Assembly (NCBI GenBank): GCA_003258725.1
Contig: QHMG01000004.1
Coordinates: 62,001-126,000, forward strand
Direction: 5' to 3'
DNA length: 64,000 bases
Source of the DNA: Candidatus Melainabacteria bacterium
Lineage (GTDB): Bacteria; Cyanobacteriota; Vampirovibrionia; Gastranaerophilales; Gastranaerophilaceae
Made by a program: the position numbers and the translations under genes. The first letter of the stretch is position 1, and the number at the start of each line of letters is the position of its first letter. Positions 9,289-18,158 of the stretch are shown here, one piece after another. The notes under the pieces are model-generated. The model was not told the origin of the DNA. It was given only the letters and a program-made list of their open reading frames with translations, and did not search any database.

Positions 9289-9945
9289 ATGACAGATATG
9301 AATGTAAACGGTTTAGGTAATGTACAAAATACAAACTTATCTTCAGTAGAAAAAGCAGAGCAAAAACCCGAAGAGATTATGCTTTTTGGTGCATCTACAT
9401 CAAAATCAATGGAAGCTCAAGGTAAAATTAGAAGAACTGCAATTAAAAGTTATAAAGGTAATATTGCAGGACAAGATTTTAATTTGAGAAGAAGGGACAA
9501 CATTATAGAAAGAGGTTATCAAATCATCGGTAATATTGGTGATAAAAAAGTTGATGTTGAAGAACGCAACAAAATAGTTTCATTTACTAATGAAAAAACA
9601 TTTTCAGGTAAAATTGGCAACGAAAAATTTAGCATGAAATCAAAAGAAAAAGCACTTTCTGTAAGTGATAAAAAGATATACAAAGGTACATACAGAGGTA
9701 AATCTTTTAGTGTTGAATATGCAAAAGAAAATGCAGTTTTAGATGACGGCGACAGAATTATGAAAGGTACTTACGGCGATCAAAAAGTTGATGTAAAATT
9801 TGACAAAAAAATATTTGGATTTTCAGACAATATCGATGAAAACAAGTTACCAAAAGACTTTGCTGATGTTGCAGCTTTGATTATGGTTGTAAATAATGAC
9901 CAAGTCGAAAGAAGCAAAAATCCAAATGATAGCAATGTTAGATAA
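9289..9945 (+). CDS. Unknown protein, beta-repeat paralog of the preceding gene
   Basis: A 218-residue protein of unknown function that is a short paralog of its neighbour: the same N-terminal NVNG...EEIMLFG tag, no charged linker, then the same repeats (YKGNIAGQDFNLRRR, IGNIGDKKVDVEERN, SGKIGNEKFSMKSKE, YKGTYRGKSFSVEYA, MKGTYGDQKVDVKF) and the same ending LPKDFADVAALIMV. The tandem arrangement 11 nt apart indicates duplication. The regular glycine-beta pattern suggests an all-beta or beta-solenoid fold. TAGGAGAAATAATT supplies the Shine-Dalgarno. Confidence 0.75.
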   Translation: MTDMNVNGLGNVQNTNLSSVEKAEQKPEEIMLFGASTSKSMEAQGKIRRTAIKSYKGNIAGQDFNLRRRDNIIERGYQIIGNIGDKKVDVEERNKIVSFTNEKTFSGKIGNEKFSMKSKEKALSVSDKKIYKGTYRGKSFSVEYAKENAVLDDGDRIMKGTYGDQKVDVKFDKKIFGFSDNIDENKLPKDFADVAALIMVVNNDQVERSKNPNDSNVR

Positions 9946-9971
9946 TTCAAAGAATTAAAATAATTTTATGA

Positions 9972-10001
9972 AAGGGTTGAGTTTTTTAAAATTCAATCCT
10001 T
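9972..10001 (+). terminator. Intrinsic terminator after the beta-repeat genes
   Basis: Imperfect hairpin (9972-9985 with 9988-10001, two G-T wobbles), continuing into TTTATTTAAT. It ends the 6229-9945 operon and overlaps the end of the convergent gene. Confidence 0.6.
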
Positions 10002-11357
10002 TTATTTAATCCATTTTAGTGCAACTTGAATCATTTCGTCTTGAGAAATATCGTTACCTGCATTTTTATATTGCTCAATGGCGTTTCTAGCTTCCTCTTT
10101 TTTGTCTAAATTTGCACAAACAGAGATGAAGTTATAAAGATGACCTTTGATTTTTGGATTTGCCTCAAAAGCCGTCTTTAGATATGGATAAGCCTCATCA
10201 AAACGATTTAATTTATGATAGCAAATTCCAATATTTTCATCAATTAGGCTTGTATCTGTATTACTGCTAGCATATTGCTTTGCGTATTTAAAATATTTTA
10301 TTGCGGTTTCATATTTTTTAGAAATGTAATAACATTGAGCCATTGAACGATAGACATCAGGGTCGGTGGCATCAATAGACAAAGCTTTTTTGTATGCATC
10401 AAGTGCATCGTTTAGCTTCCCTTGATCGTAATAAACTTGTCCTAACTGAATCCAAGAAGTTGTTTTATTTGGAATTTTTTCTGCATAACTAAGTGCTTCT
10501 TTAAGTTTAGTATCTTCATAACCACTTTTTGCATTAGAAACTTCCTCTTGATTTTTTGAATACATCAAGCGAATTGTTTCTTTGTCTTTTGCACTAAATT
10601 CACTTGTGGCATTAAAGCCATACATAACGTCATTTTTACTTTGGCTATGTCCCATAATTCCGATTGCGTGACCAATTTCGTGTATTGCAACAGCATAAAG
10701 TTTTGTTTTTGAAAGATAATTACCGTGATTGTCAGTTTGTAATAATTTTATGTGAGCAGTATTTATTTCACCTTTTTGATTGTAATTAATGTCCGTATTT
10801 CCTTGTTTGTAATAACCGTCTCCACGAGAGCGTTCAAGGCTATTAACTATATCTACAACGATATCCGCCTTTTTTCTGTCTTGCGTAATCATAAATTTAA
10901 AAAGATCAGGAAAAGTTTTGTTGTATTTTGCAAATGCTTGGTATACGGTTGTTTGATAATTTGAATTTGCAACCCAAATTGCAATAGTTTTTTTATTCCA
11001 TTTATGAACTTGTCCTGTGCTGTCAATTGCGTTGTGCAGATAGTTGTTATCTGAATTGCTAGATGGACTATTTACTAAACTAAAATCGTTTTTAGATGAA
11101 CTTGGATTGTCGTCAGTGACTTCATCAGGTAAATCAATATCTTCCAACCCATTTAAAGAAAACTTGTTATCTTCCTGTACAGAATTATTTTCAATGTTTT
11201 TGTCAGCCGTATTAAAATGAGGTTTTATAACTCCTCTAAGTTGGTAACCAAAAATGGCAACTGTTGCAATGATGATAATTGCAATCATTTTCATTGGATT
11301 TTTGTCGTTACCGTTATTTTTGTTTGGTAAATTATTATAATTATAATTTTGGGTCAT
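10002..11357 (-). CDS. Membrane-anchored metzincin-type zinc protease with C-terminal TPRs
   Basis: A 451-residue protein. Residues about 22-42 are a hydrophobic anchor (MKMIAIIIIATVAIFGY). A linker follows, then a matrixin-like catalytic domain with HEIGHAIGIMGH at 226-237 and the Met-turn residue M245 in NDVMYG. The third His is one residue later than in the classical HExxHxxGxxH, a form I associate with cyanobacterial M10-like proteins. Residues about 285-450 form TPR units (KLNDALDAYKKALSIDATDPD, KYETAIKYFKYAK). The catalytic domain should face the periplasm. It is a single-gene unit; its substrate is unknown. Confidence 0.8.
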   Translation of the reverse strand: MTQNYNYNNLPNKNNGNDKNPMKMIAIIIIATVAIFGYQLRGVIKPHFNTADKNIENNSVQEDNKFSLNGLEDIDLPDEVTDDNPSSSKNDFSLVNSPSSNSDNNYLHNAIDSTGQVHKWNKKTIAIWVANSNYQTTVYQAFAKYNKTFPDLFKFMITQDRKKADIVVDIVNSLERSRGDGYYKQGNTDINYNQKGEINTAHIKLLQTDNHGNYLSKTKLYAVAIHEIGHAIGIMGHSQSKNDVMYGFNATSEFSAKDKETIRLMYSKNQEEVSNAKSGYEDTKLKEALSYAEKIPNKTTSWIQLGQVYYDQGKLNDALDAYKKALSIDATDPDVYRSMAQCYYISKKYETAIKYFKYAKQYASSNTDTSLIDENIGICYHKLNRFDEAYPYLKTAFEANPKIKGHLYNFISVCANLDKKEEARNAIEQYKNAGNDISQDEMIQVALKWIK

Positions 11358-11428
11358 TAATACCTCTATACTTCGCTTTTTGTGCTATTTTCAACTGAAA
11401 TTTTAACATGTTTAAATACTGAAATCAA

Positions 11429-11456
11429 TTTATTTACAAATTTGTGCTAGTATAAT
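11429..11456 (+). promoter_or_regulatory. Promoter of the MATE gene
   Basis: TTTATT (11429-11434), 16 nt, TATAAT (11451-11456). This predicts a leader of about 65 nt before the ATG at 11529. Confidence 0.5.
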
Positions 11457-11528
11457 GTTTGAGAAATATAGAAATGGCAAAATGTGGTTGGACAGATTTG
11501 CCCAACAATTTGTAAATGGGTGTATGAA

Positions 11529-12878
11529 ATGGCAACAAAAGAGTTAACTAGCGGACAACCTTTGAAATTAATCTTAGAGTTTATGTTTCCTATTTTTATA
11601 GGTAATTTATTTCAACAGTTGTATAATTTTGCTGATGCAGTAATTGTAGGTCGTTATGTTGGAATTAAAGCTCTTGCTGCGGTTGGAACGACAGCGCCTT
11701 TGATATTTTTTGTAATAAGTTTTATTTTTGCTTCAACTCAAGGTTTTACAGTTGTTCTAGCTCAAAGATTTGGTGCTAGAGATTATGATATGGTGCGAAA
11801 ATCTTTTACGACATCTGTATACTTATCAGGTGGACTAATGATACTTATGACTTTTATTTCAACCCCTTTTACATACCAAATGTTGTCTTTTCTAAGAACT
11901 CCATCTGACATTATTGATATGGCGAATATATATTTGTTTATTATGTTTGCGGGGATTTTTGCAACAGTTTTTTACAATTTGTCTTCAAATGTAATTAGAG
12001 CGCTAGGAGATAGCAAAACTCCACTTTATTTCTTGATTTTCTCATCAATTTTGAATATCTTTTTGGCATTATTATTTGTTGTTAAATTCAAAATGGGTGT
12101 AGCTGGTGTAGGCTGTGCAACAGTTTTAGCGCAATTTGTTGCAACAATTTTGTGTGTAAGTTTTATGTTTTGGAAATTCCCAATTTTGCATACACAAAAA
12201 GAGGATTGGAAAATTGATAAAGATTTTATGCTGGAACATTTGAGAATAGGTATTCCAATGGGATTTCAAATGTCAATTTTAACACTTGGAATTTTGGCGC
12301 TTCAATATGTTTTAAACGGATTAGGCTCAATTGCGGTTGCTGCTTATACAACTGCAATGAGGGTTGATCAAATATTCTCTCAAGTTTTTGTTGCTTTGGG
12401 GGCAACTATGGCAACCTTTACGGCTCAAAACTTTGGTGCAAATAAAATGGCAAGAATTAAGCAAGGCGCAAAATCCGCTTTAGGTATTGTTATTACAGTA
12501 ACTGCTTTTGCTGTACTTGTTTTAACTTTCTTCTCTCAAAATTTAATTCAACTGTTTATGAGTGAACCAAATGAAGAAGTTATAAAATTAGGGGCAATGT
12601 ATTTGCATATTATAATGATTTTCTTTATATTCTTGGGTTTGTTATTACTATACAGAAATATTTTGCAGGGAATGGGTCAAGTTGTTGTTCCTTTATTATC
12701 GGGTACAACAGAATTAATTATGAGAACAGTATTTGCCTTTGCTTTTGGATTAAAATTCGGATTTTTAGGAATTTGTTTTGCAACTCCAGCAGCATGGTTT
12801 GGTGCAACAGTGGTGCTATTTAGTGGTTATAAAATTAGTTTGTTGAAAATATTAAAAAATAGAAGAAAACATGTGTGA
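11529..12878 (+). CDS. MATE family multidrug/organic cation exporter
   Basis: A 449-residue inner-membrane protein with about 12 transmembrane helices in two homologous halves. It begins ELTSGQPLKLILEFMFPIFIGNLFQQLYNFADAVIVGRYVG, a standard MATE N-terminus of the NorM/DinF-like group. Such proteins export cationic drugs or metabolites using Na+ or H+ gradients. Start placed at the ATG at 11529; an alternative GTG at 11484 would add 15 residues (MVGQICPTICKWVYE) not typical of the family. No strong Shine-Dalgarno precedes either start. Monocistronic. Confidence 0.9.
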   Translation: MATKELTSGQPLKLILEFMFPIFIGNLFQQLYNFADAVIVGRYVGIKALAAVGTTAPLIFFVISFIFASTQGFTVVLAQRFGARDYDMVRKSFTTSVYLSGGLMILMTFISTPFTYQMLSFLRTPSDIIDMANIYLFIMFAGIFATVFYNLSSNVIRALGDSKTPLYFLIFSSILNIFLALLFVVKFKMGVAGVGCATVLAQFVATILCVSFMFWKFPILHTQKEDWKIDKDFMLEHLRIGIPMGFQMSILTLGILALQYVLNGLGSIAVAAYTTAMRVDQIFSQVFVALGATMATFTAQNFGANKMARIKQGAKSALGIVITVTAFAVLVLTFFSQNLIQLFMSEPNEEVIKLGAMYLHIIMIFFIFLGLLLLYRNILQGMGQVVVPLLSGTTELIMRTVFAFAFGLKFGFLGICFATPAAWFGATVVLFSGYKISLLKILKNRRKHV

Positions 12879-13335
12879 CATTAATATTATATGTTTAGTA
12901 AAACAAGAATTAAAAATTGTAAAAAAAAGCCACTTCTTACGAAGTGGTTAAAATTTTAATATAGGGAAGGAAATAAGGAAATTTTAATAAACACTAATGT
13001 TATTCGTAATGCGAATAGCATCGTTAATAAATCTTTTTTATAGAAAATCAAAATATAAAAACTATAACTAAAAATCCCAAGTCATTTTAATTTTCTCTAT
13101 TAAATTTGTTTAAATAACACCATTATATGCTTTTGTTTGTACCGATTAAAAACATATCCCTTTGTAACTTGCATTTTATATATCGTCATAATCAGTTAAA
13201 GACTTTAGGCTTTTGAAGAAGGTTGTTACATAACTTTACAAAAAGATGTAAAATTTGCGTAAATACATGGTTTTAGGGCAATTTTTTTCCTTTACATGTT
13301 TTATAAGGGCATAAGAAATTTATAGGTGTGTGTAG
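12879..13335. other. 457-nt non-coding interval with two inverted repeats
   Basis: No convincing gene. It contains a hairpin at 12928-12949 with a strong T-run only on the minus strand, and a 10-bp inverted repeat (12997-13006 with 13012-13021, 5-nt loop, one wobble). The remainder is AT-rich leader DNA of the gene at 13336 with no clear -35/-10 pair. Confidence 0.5.
12928..12949 (-). terminator. Hairpin with T8 tract on the minus strand
   Basis: The stem CCACTTC/GAAGTGG (12930-12936 with 12941-12947, extended by two pairs) is followed on the minus strand by T8. On the plus strand only TTAAAATTTT follows. It may stop both MATE read-through and an unseen minus-strand transcript. Confidence 0.55.
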
Positions 13336-14976
13336 ATGAAATTAACAAATTTTAATTACCCTCAAGTAGGTTTTAAAGCGGCTCAAGTCAATATTGTCGC
13401 TATGTCAGACAATCATGGTAATGTTCAAAACTTGCCTCAATTAGTTGGTACTATTGATAAAAACAAAGGTGATATATTTAAAAAAGCTGATGAAAAATCA
13501 ACTTTGAACATGTTTGCTATTGCTGGTGATTTCTTTATGAATCCTCACAAAAAGGGTTATATGACAAAACCTGAACTTTCAAACGGTGATATTCAAGCTA
13601 ATTTCTTAAATAAAGTTGTAAACACCGTAAAAGGTATAGTTAAAAACAATTTTGACACAGTTTATTCTTTAGGTAATCACTGTTACGATGGTGGTGATGA
13701 ATTTGTATTTAATAAATTAAAAGATGAACCCGTTAAAACACTTGTTACTAATGTTGATTTAGAAAAATCACCACTTGTTACAGGTTTGATGAAAGATTAT
13801 AAAAATATTGTAAAATCTCAAGTTTACGAGGTTCAAGATGATAAAAATCCAAATCTTAAACACGATGTAATGTTTGTGGGTGTTACAATTCCAAGTTTAA
13901 AAGGTAAATTAACAAAAACTGAATTATATGATAACTGCAACAAAAAAGATACTCAATTAACAGAAAATGATTTACAAGGTACTTTTGCAGTTTTAAATAA
14001 AGAAGTCGAAGCATTTAAAGAAAAACACCCAAAAGGCGCAGTAGTGTTACTTTCACACATGGGTGCACCAATTTCAAAAATGATTCAAAAAAATGTTCCA
14101 AATATTAATGTAATCTTGAATGGTCACGACCATACTAGAGATAATGCTGAACAAGGCGGAACAATTATCAACTCTTTAGGTAAGGATAACGAAATTGTTA
14201 AATCTGTAAACTTTAGATTTAATGATGATGGTGATTTAGAAGATGTTGGTTACAACATGTATATCACAGAAAATTCTGCACCCGATAAAGAGGTTAAAAC
14301 TTTCTTAGATAAAAACTTTGAAGAAGATGTTAAACCATTAGTCAAAATGCATGGAGCTTCTGAATTAGAATATTCTGATAAAATTAGATATGCAAATACA
14401 GAATTAACAAACTTTTTAACTTCAACTGTTGCAGAAGAAGCAAGAAAAGAAATTCCAGATTTAGCCTCAGTTGCATTACAATCTTCTTACGTAAGAGGTG
14501 GAATTAAAGAAGGTTCAACAAACTTGAATTTATTGAAAATCTTTGACGGTATTGATGTTGAATCTCAAAATTTGAATGTTGGTAATGTAAAGGGTAACCA
14601 ATTAGTTGATATTATTTCTAAAAACGTAAAATCTAACTTAGAAGCGCCTACAAGAAATACTTTAATCCAATGGTCTGATTTTCAAGTAAACAGAACAATG
14701 ATTGAACAAATTTCAAAAGGCGAAAGTAAAAATTCTTATGCTGATGCGGTAAAATGCAGAAACCAACAAACAGGCAAATTTGAAAATATTGACTTAAACA
14801 AAGATTATAAAATTATTTTATCAAACAAAATCTTGTCTAAAAAAGATTTTAAAGAAGTAAAAGACAATTTTAAATCAATAAATAAAAACTATGATGATTT
14901 CTTTAGAGCGAACATTAAAGGAAAAAATTACGAAGTTAATGTTGACAATAAAGTAAAAGAACAAAGAGTTTTATAG
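13336..14976 (+). CDS. Calcineurin-like metallophosphatase / 5'-nucleotidase family protein
   Basis: A 546-residue two-domain protein. The N-terminal metallophosphoesterase domain shows D25-x-H27 in MSDNHGN, G113-N114-H115 (LGNHCYDGG) and G263-H-D-H266 (NVILNGHDHT). The C-terminal part (about 360-520) resembles the 5'-nucleotidase C domain (VALQSSYVRGGIKEGSTNL, LLKIFDGIDVE, LNKDYKIILSN). Relatives such as UshA hydrolyse nucleotides in the periplasm, but here there is no signal peptide; the N-terminus is NFNYPQVGFKAA, one of the short x-F tags of this genome. Substrate unknown. Monocistronic, followed by several hairpins. Confidence 0.8.
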   Translation: MKLTNFNYPQVGFKAAQVNIVAMSDNHGNVQNLPQLVGTIDKNKGDIFKKADEKSTLNMFAIAGDFFMNPHKKGYMTKPELSNGDIQANFLNKVVNTVKGIVKNNFDTVYSLGNHCYDGGDEFVFNKLKDEPVKTLVTNVDLEKSPLVTGLMKDYKNIVKSQVYEVQDDKNPNLKHDVMFVGVTIPSLKGKLTKTELYDNCNKKDTQLTENDLQGTFAVLNKEVEAFKEKHPKGAVVLLSHMGAPISKMIQKNVPNINVILNGHDHTRDNAEQGGTIINSLGKDNEIVKSVNFRFNDDGDLEDVGYNMYITENSAPDKEVKTFLDKNFEEDVKPLVKMHGASELEYSDKIRYANTELTNFLTSTVAEEARKEIPDLASVALQSSYVRGGIKEGSTNLNLLKIFDGIDVESQNLNVGNVKGNQLVDIISKNVKSNLEAPTRNTLIQWSDFQVNRTMIEQISKGESKNSYADAVKCRNQQTGKFENIDLNKDYKIILSNKILSKKDFKEVKDNFKSINKNYDDFFRANIKGKNYEVNVDNKVKEQRVL

Positions 14977-15002
14977 TCGAAAAGTAGTAGATTTATTTTT
15001 TA

Positions 15003-15037
15003 AAGGCGGTCATTTCATCTAATGAAATGACCGCCTT
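15003..15037. terminator. Perfect 16-bp hairpin between convergent genes
   Basis: 15003-15018 pairs perfectly with 15022-15037 around a 3-nt loop. No long T-run flanks it, so it may be an RNA-stabilising or roadblock hairpin rather than a full terminator. Confidence 0.55.
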
Positions 15038-15050
15038 AATAGTTTATTAT

Positions 15051-15072
15051 AGAGTTGTAAATCCTCAACTCT
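15051..15072 (+). terminator. Hairpin followed by TTTT
   Basis: AGAGTTG (15051-15057) pairs with CAACTCT (15066-15072) and is followed by TTTGATTG. Confidence 0.4.
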
Positions 15073-15090
15073 TTTGATTGCTCAATCTAT

Positions 15091-15117
15091 GTCCCACATT
15101 TGTGGGACTTATTTTTT
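15091..15117 (+). terminator. Intrinsic terminator facing the efflux operon
   Basis: GTCCCAC (15091-15097) pairs with GTGGGAC (15102-15108), then TTATTTTTT. It terminates plus-strand transcripts just before the end of the convergent ABC operon. Confidence 0.7.
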
Positions 15118-15118
15118 A

Positions 15119-16348
15119 CTATTCGTATCTTAAAGCGTCAATTGGATTTAATAAAGATGCCTTATAAGCTGGATAGTAGCCAAATCCTACACCTACAATT
15201 CCAGAAAAACCTAAAGATAAAAGAATTGAAAACGCAGAAACTGAAACTTGCATTGCGCCTATTAAACCTATAATTCCAGATATTACGCAACCAAGTAAAA
15301 CTCCGATTATACCTCCGAAAATTGAAAGTAAGAAGGATTCAATCAAAAATTGAATTCTGATATCTCGAGCTTTAGCACCAATTGCCATACGAATACCGAT
15401 TTCTTTTGTTCTTTCTGTAACTGATACAAGCATAATGTTCATAATACCAATACCGCCAACAAGAAGTGAAACGAAAGCGATTACAAACAAGAATAATGAC
15501 ATTGTTCTTGCAGAAGATTTAATTGTTTCTTGCATTTGAGCTAGATTTCTTATTTCAAAATCGTTATCTTGTGTTTTGCCAATGTGGTGTCTATATTTCA
15601 AAATTTCTTCAATATCATTTTGAGTTGTTTCAATAATTTCATCGTCTTGAGCTTTTACACTAATCATTGAAACGGTTCCAGGAAAAGCTGTACCAAAAAC
15701 TTTCTTTTGTGCTGTTGTAATAGGAATGAATACCAAATCATCTTGGTCATGTCCCATTCCAGATTGTCCTTTTGTTTTCAATAAACCAACAATTTTGAAA
15801 GGAATTCCGCCAATACGGATAGTTTTATTGATTGGATCCATATCGCCAAAAAGTTCCGTTGCAACGGTTTGACCTAAAATTGCAACTTTTGTGTTGTTTT
15901 TTACATCTTCTGGAATGAAGTTTCTTCCAGATTCAATTTCGTAATTTCTAATGAATAAGTAAGGTGCTGTTGTACCGCCAACTGTAGTTGACCAGTTTTG
16001 ATTACCAAAAGTTAATTGTTTTGCTTCTGCAGAATAAGGAGCAATTGCAAGAACTCCTCGAGCTTTGTTTTCAATAGCTTCAGCATCTTTTAACGTAAGT
16101 GTTGGACGAGTACCCATACCCATACGAACTCCACCGCTTTTGGCAGAAGCTGAACGAACCATAAGAAGGTTACTACCCATAGATTCCATATCTTTTGCAA
16201 TTTTTTCTCTTGAACCTGTACCAACTGCAAGCATTACGATTACGGCGCAAACACCAATAATTATACCTAAACTCGTTAATGCTGAACGCATTTTATTGAT
16301 TTTAAGTGAGCGAATTGCAATGTTTAAAGTCGTTTTTAAATCTATCAT
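15119..16348 (-). CDS. MacB-type ABC transporter permease (FtsX/MacB_PCD)
   Basis: A 409-residue inner-membrane permease. An N-terminal transmembrane helix (SALTSLGIIIGVCAVIVMLAVGTG) is followed by a large periplasmic domain (about 45-280) and three C-terminal helices with the FtsX signature VTERTKEIGIRMAIGAKARDI. MacB proteins work by mechanotransmission, driving substrate through MacA and TolC. Here the permease is split from its ATPase, which overlaps it by 4 nt. Last gene of a four-gene minus-strand operon encoding a complete tripartite exporter; the substrate (macrolide, peptide, siderophore or lipid) cannot be deduced. Confidence 0.9.
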   Translation of the reverse strand: MIDLKTTLNIAIRSLKINKMRSALTSLGIIIGVCAVIVMLAVGTGSREKIAKDMESMGSNLLMVRSASAKSGGVRMGMGTRPTLTLKDAEAIENKARGVLAIAPYSAEAKQLTFGNQNWSTTVGGTTAPYLFIRNYEIESGRNFIPEDVKNNTKVAILGQTVATELFGDMDPINKTIRIGGIPFKIVGLLKTKGQSGMGHDQDDLVFIPITTAQKKVFGTAFPGTVSMISVKAQDDEIIETTQNDIEEILKYRHHIGKTQDNDFEIRNLAQMQETIKSSARTMSLFLFVIAFVSLLVGGIGIMNIMLVSVTERTKEIGIRMAIGAKARDIRIQFLIESFLLSIFGGIIGVLLGCVISGIIGLIGAMQVSVSAFSILLSLGFSGIVGVGFGYYPAYKASLLNPIDALRYE

Positions 16349-17034
16349 TTACGTTTCACCTCATCTGAAACAATATTTCCGTCTTTAAATCTAACTATAC
16401 GTTTGCAAAATTCTGCAATATCAGGCTCGTGGGTTACCAAAACGATTGTTTTTCCGTGTTTTTCATTTAATTCGCAAAAGAAATTCATAATCTCAATACT
16501 TGTTTTTGTATCTAAGTTACCCGTTGGTTCATCTGCAAGTATAATTGGCGCATCATTTACAATTGCTCTTGCGATTGCGACACGTTGTTGTTGACCACCC
16601 GACATTTGGTTTGGCATGTGGTTTTCACGTTTTTCAAGACCTACAATTTTTAGTGCCTCTTTTGCTTTTTTTATTCTTGTTGCTTCGTCAACCCCTTTGT
16701 AAATCATTGGTAATTCAACATTTTCTAAAGCTGTTGTTCTTGAAATTAAGTTAAATCCTTGAAATACAAAGCCTAATTTTGTATTTCTAATTTCAGAAAG
16801 GCTTTCGCTATCAAGGCTTAAAACATCTATGCCGTCAAGATGATAACTTCCAGAATTTGGTTTGTCTAGAGTTCCTAGCATATTCATAAATGTCGATTTT
16901 CCAGAACCAGATGCACCCATAATTGCGACAAATTCACCTTGTTCAATGCTTAGTGAAACATCATTTAAAGCATTGAAAGAGCTATCGCCTGTTGCGTATG
17001 TTTTTATTGCATGTTTAACTTCAATAAGTGCCAT
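16345..17034 (-). CDS. ABC transporter ATP-binding protein (MacB/LolD-like)
   Basis: A 229-residue ATPase of the LolD/MacB subfamily. Walker A is GASGSGKST (near 40-48), the signature is MSGGQQQRVAIARA, and Walker B is IILADEPTGNLD with the H-loop TH in VLVTHEP. It powers the permease encoded downstream, overlapping its start by 4 nt. Its own start abuts the adaptor gene's stop, so translation is tightly coupled. Confidence 0.94.
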   Translation of the reverse strand: MALIEVKHAIKTYATGDSSFNALNDVSLSIEQGEFVAIMGASGSGKSTFMNMLGTLDKPNSGSYHLDGIDVLSLDSESLSEIRNTKLGFVFQGFNLISRTTALENVELPMIYKGVDEATRIKKAKEALKIVGLEKRENHMPNQMSGGQQQRVAIARAIVNDAPIILADEPTGNLDTKTSIEIMNFFCELNEKHGKTIVLVTHEPDIAEFCKRIVRFKDGNIVSDEVKRK

Positions 17035-18158
17035 TAGAACATTCTCATTGGTGGTTTTTTATTATTTTTACTGTCTTGTTTAGAAGATTTTCCATCACTG
17101 CTAACAATGATTTTATCGCCTTCTTGAATATTACCAGATGTAATTTCTGTATAAGTATCATCGCTTGCGCCGATTTCAACGGCTTCCCTTACAGCTTTTG
17201 ACCCTCTTAAAACCCAAATGCCTTGAGTTTCATATCGTTTAATTTCACCTTTTGTTGTTGGAGTGTATTTTAAAGCTATTGAAGGTACGCAAAGAACATT
17301 TTCTTTCTTTTGGGTGATTATAGAAACATTTGCTGTCATACCAGGTTTTAGTTTTAAATCATCATTATCAACTCTAACTACAACGGTATAAGTTACAACA
17401 TTTGAAACTGTTGTTGGAGAAATTCTAACTTGAGAAACACGACCTTTGAATACTTGGTCTTGATAGCCGTCAAGTGTGTAATCAACTTCTTGACCTTCTT
17501 TTATTTTGCCAATATCAGCTTCTGAAACATTAACTTCAATTTGCATTTCTTTCAAATCTTTTGCAACAGTGAATAATTCAGGAGCTTGAAAACTTGCTGC
17601 AACGGGTTGTCCTGGATCAACATTACGAGTAACAATGATTCCGTCGACAGGTGAATAGATATAAGCGAAAGAGCATTGATGTTCTGCGTATTCCAAATCT
17701 GCTTTTGCTGCGCTTAGAAGAGCTTTATTTGACAAATAATCAGCTTGTGCTTGGTCTAATTCACTTCTTGCCATAAAGTTTCTTGCAACAAGATTTTTGT
17801 ATCTGTTGTAAGTTTTTAAACTGTTATCTGTAATCGCTTTTTGTTTGTCATAGTTACTTCTTGTTTTATCAACATTTGCTTGAAGTAAACTAGTATCCAT
17901 TAATGCGATTAATTGACCAGCTTTAACTTTAGAGTTGAAATCAACATAAACCTCCTTCATCAAACCTGATACAGTTGAACCTACGCTGACTGTATTTACA
18001 GGATTTACCGTACCTGATGCTTCAACTATTTGTTGAATAGTGTGTTTTACTACCTTTTCAGTTTTATATTTATGTGCTTTTCCTAAGATAACTTCAATAG
18101 CAACTGCTACAACGAGAATTACAATTAATGCTATAATGGCGATTTTTTTCTTATTCAT
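17034..18158 (-). CDS. MacA/HlyD-type periplasmic adaptor protein
   Basis: A 374-residue membrane-fusion protein. Residues about 5-25 form an N-terminal membrane anchor (IAIIALIVILVVAVAIEVI). A biotinyl-lipoyl-like beta barrel half follows (ASGTVNPVNTVSVGSTVSGLMKE), then a coiled-coil hairpin (about 80-150), the second lipoyl half (YIYSPVDGIIVTRNVDPGQPV) and beta-barrel/MP domains. It bridges the inner-membrane ABC complex to the TolC channel encoded next to it. The short basic C-terminus KKPPMRMF is unusual. Confidence 0.9.
   Translation of the reverse strand: MNKKKIAIIALIVILVVAVAIEVILGKAHKYKTEKVVKHTIQQIVEASGTVNPVNTVSVGSTVSGLMKEVYVDFNSKVKAGQLIALMDTSLLQANVDKTRSNYDKQKAITDNSLKTYNRYKNLVARNFMARSELDQAQADYLSNKALLSAAKADLEYAEHQCSFAYIYSPVDGIIVTRNVDPGQPVAASFQAPELFTVAKDLKEMQIEVNVSEADIGKIKEGQEVDYTLDGYQDQVFKGRVSQVRISPTTVSNVVTYTVVVRVDNDDLKLKPGMTANVSIITQKKENVLCVPSIALKYTPTTKGEIKRYETQGIWVLRGSKAVREAVEIGASDDTYTEITSGNIQEGDKIIVSSDGKSSKQDSKNNKKPPMRMF

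Noticed and set aside
11474..11515. 13-codon ORF in the leader of the MATE gene as an attenuator peptide
   Set aside because: No Shine-Dalgarno, no regulatory codon run and no clear alternative hairpins.
12951..13130. 21-residue minus-strand frame (MLFALRITLVF...) as a second small hydrophobic toxin upstream of the T8 hairpin
   Set aside because: No Shine-Dalgarno and no clear promoter; the hairpin alone is not enough.
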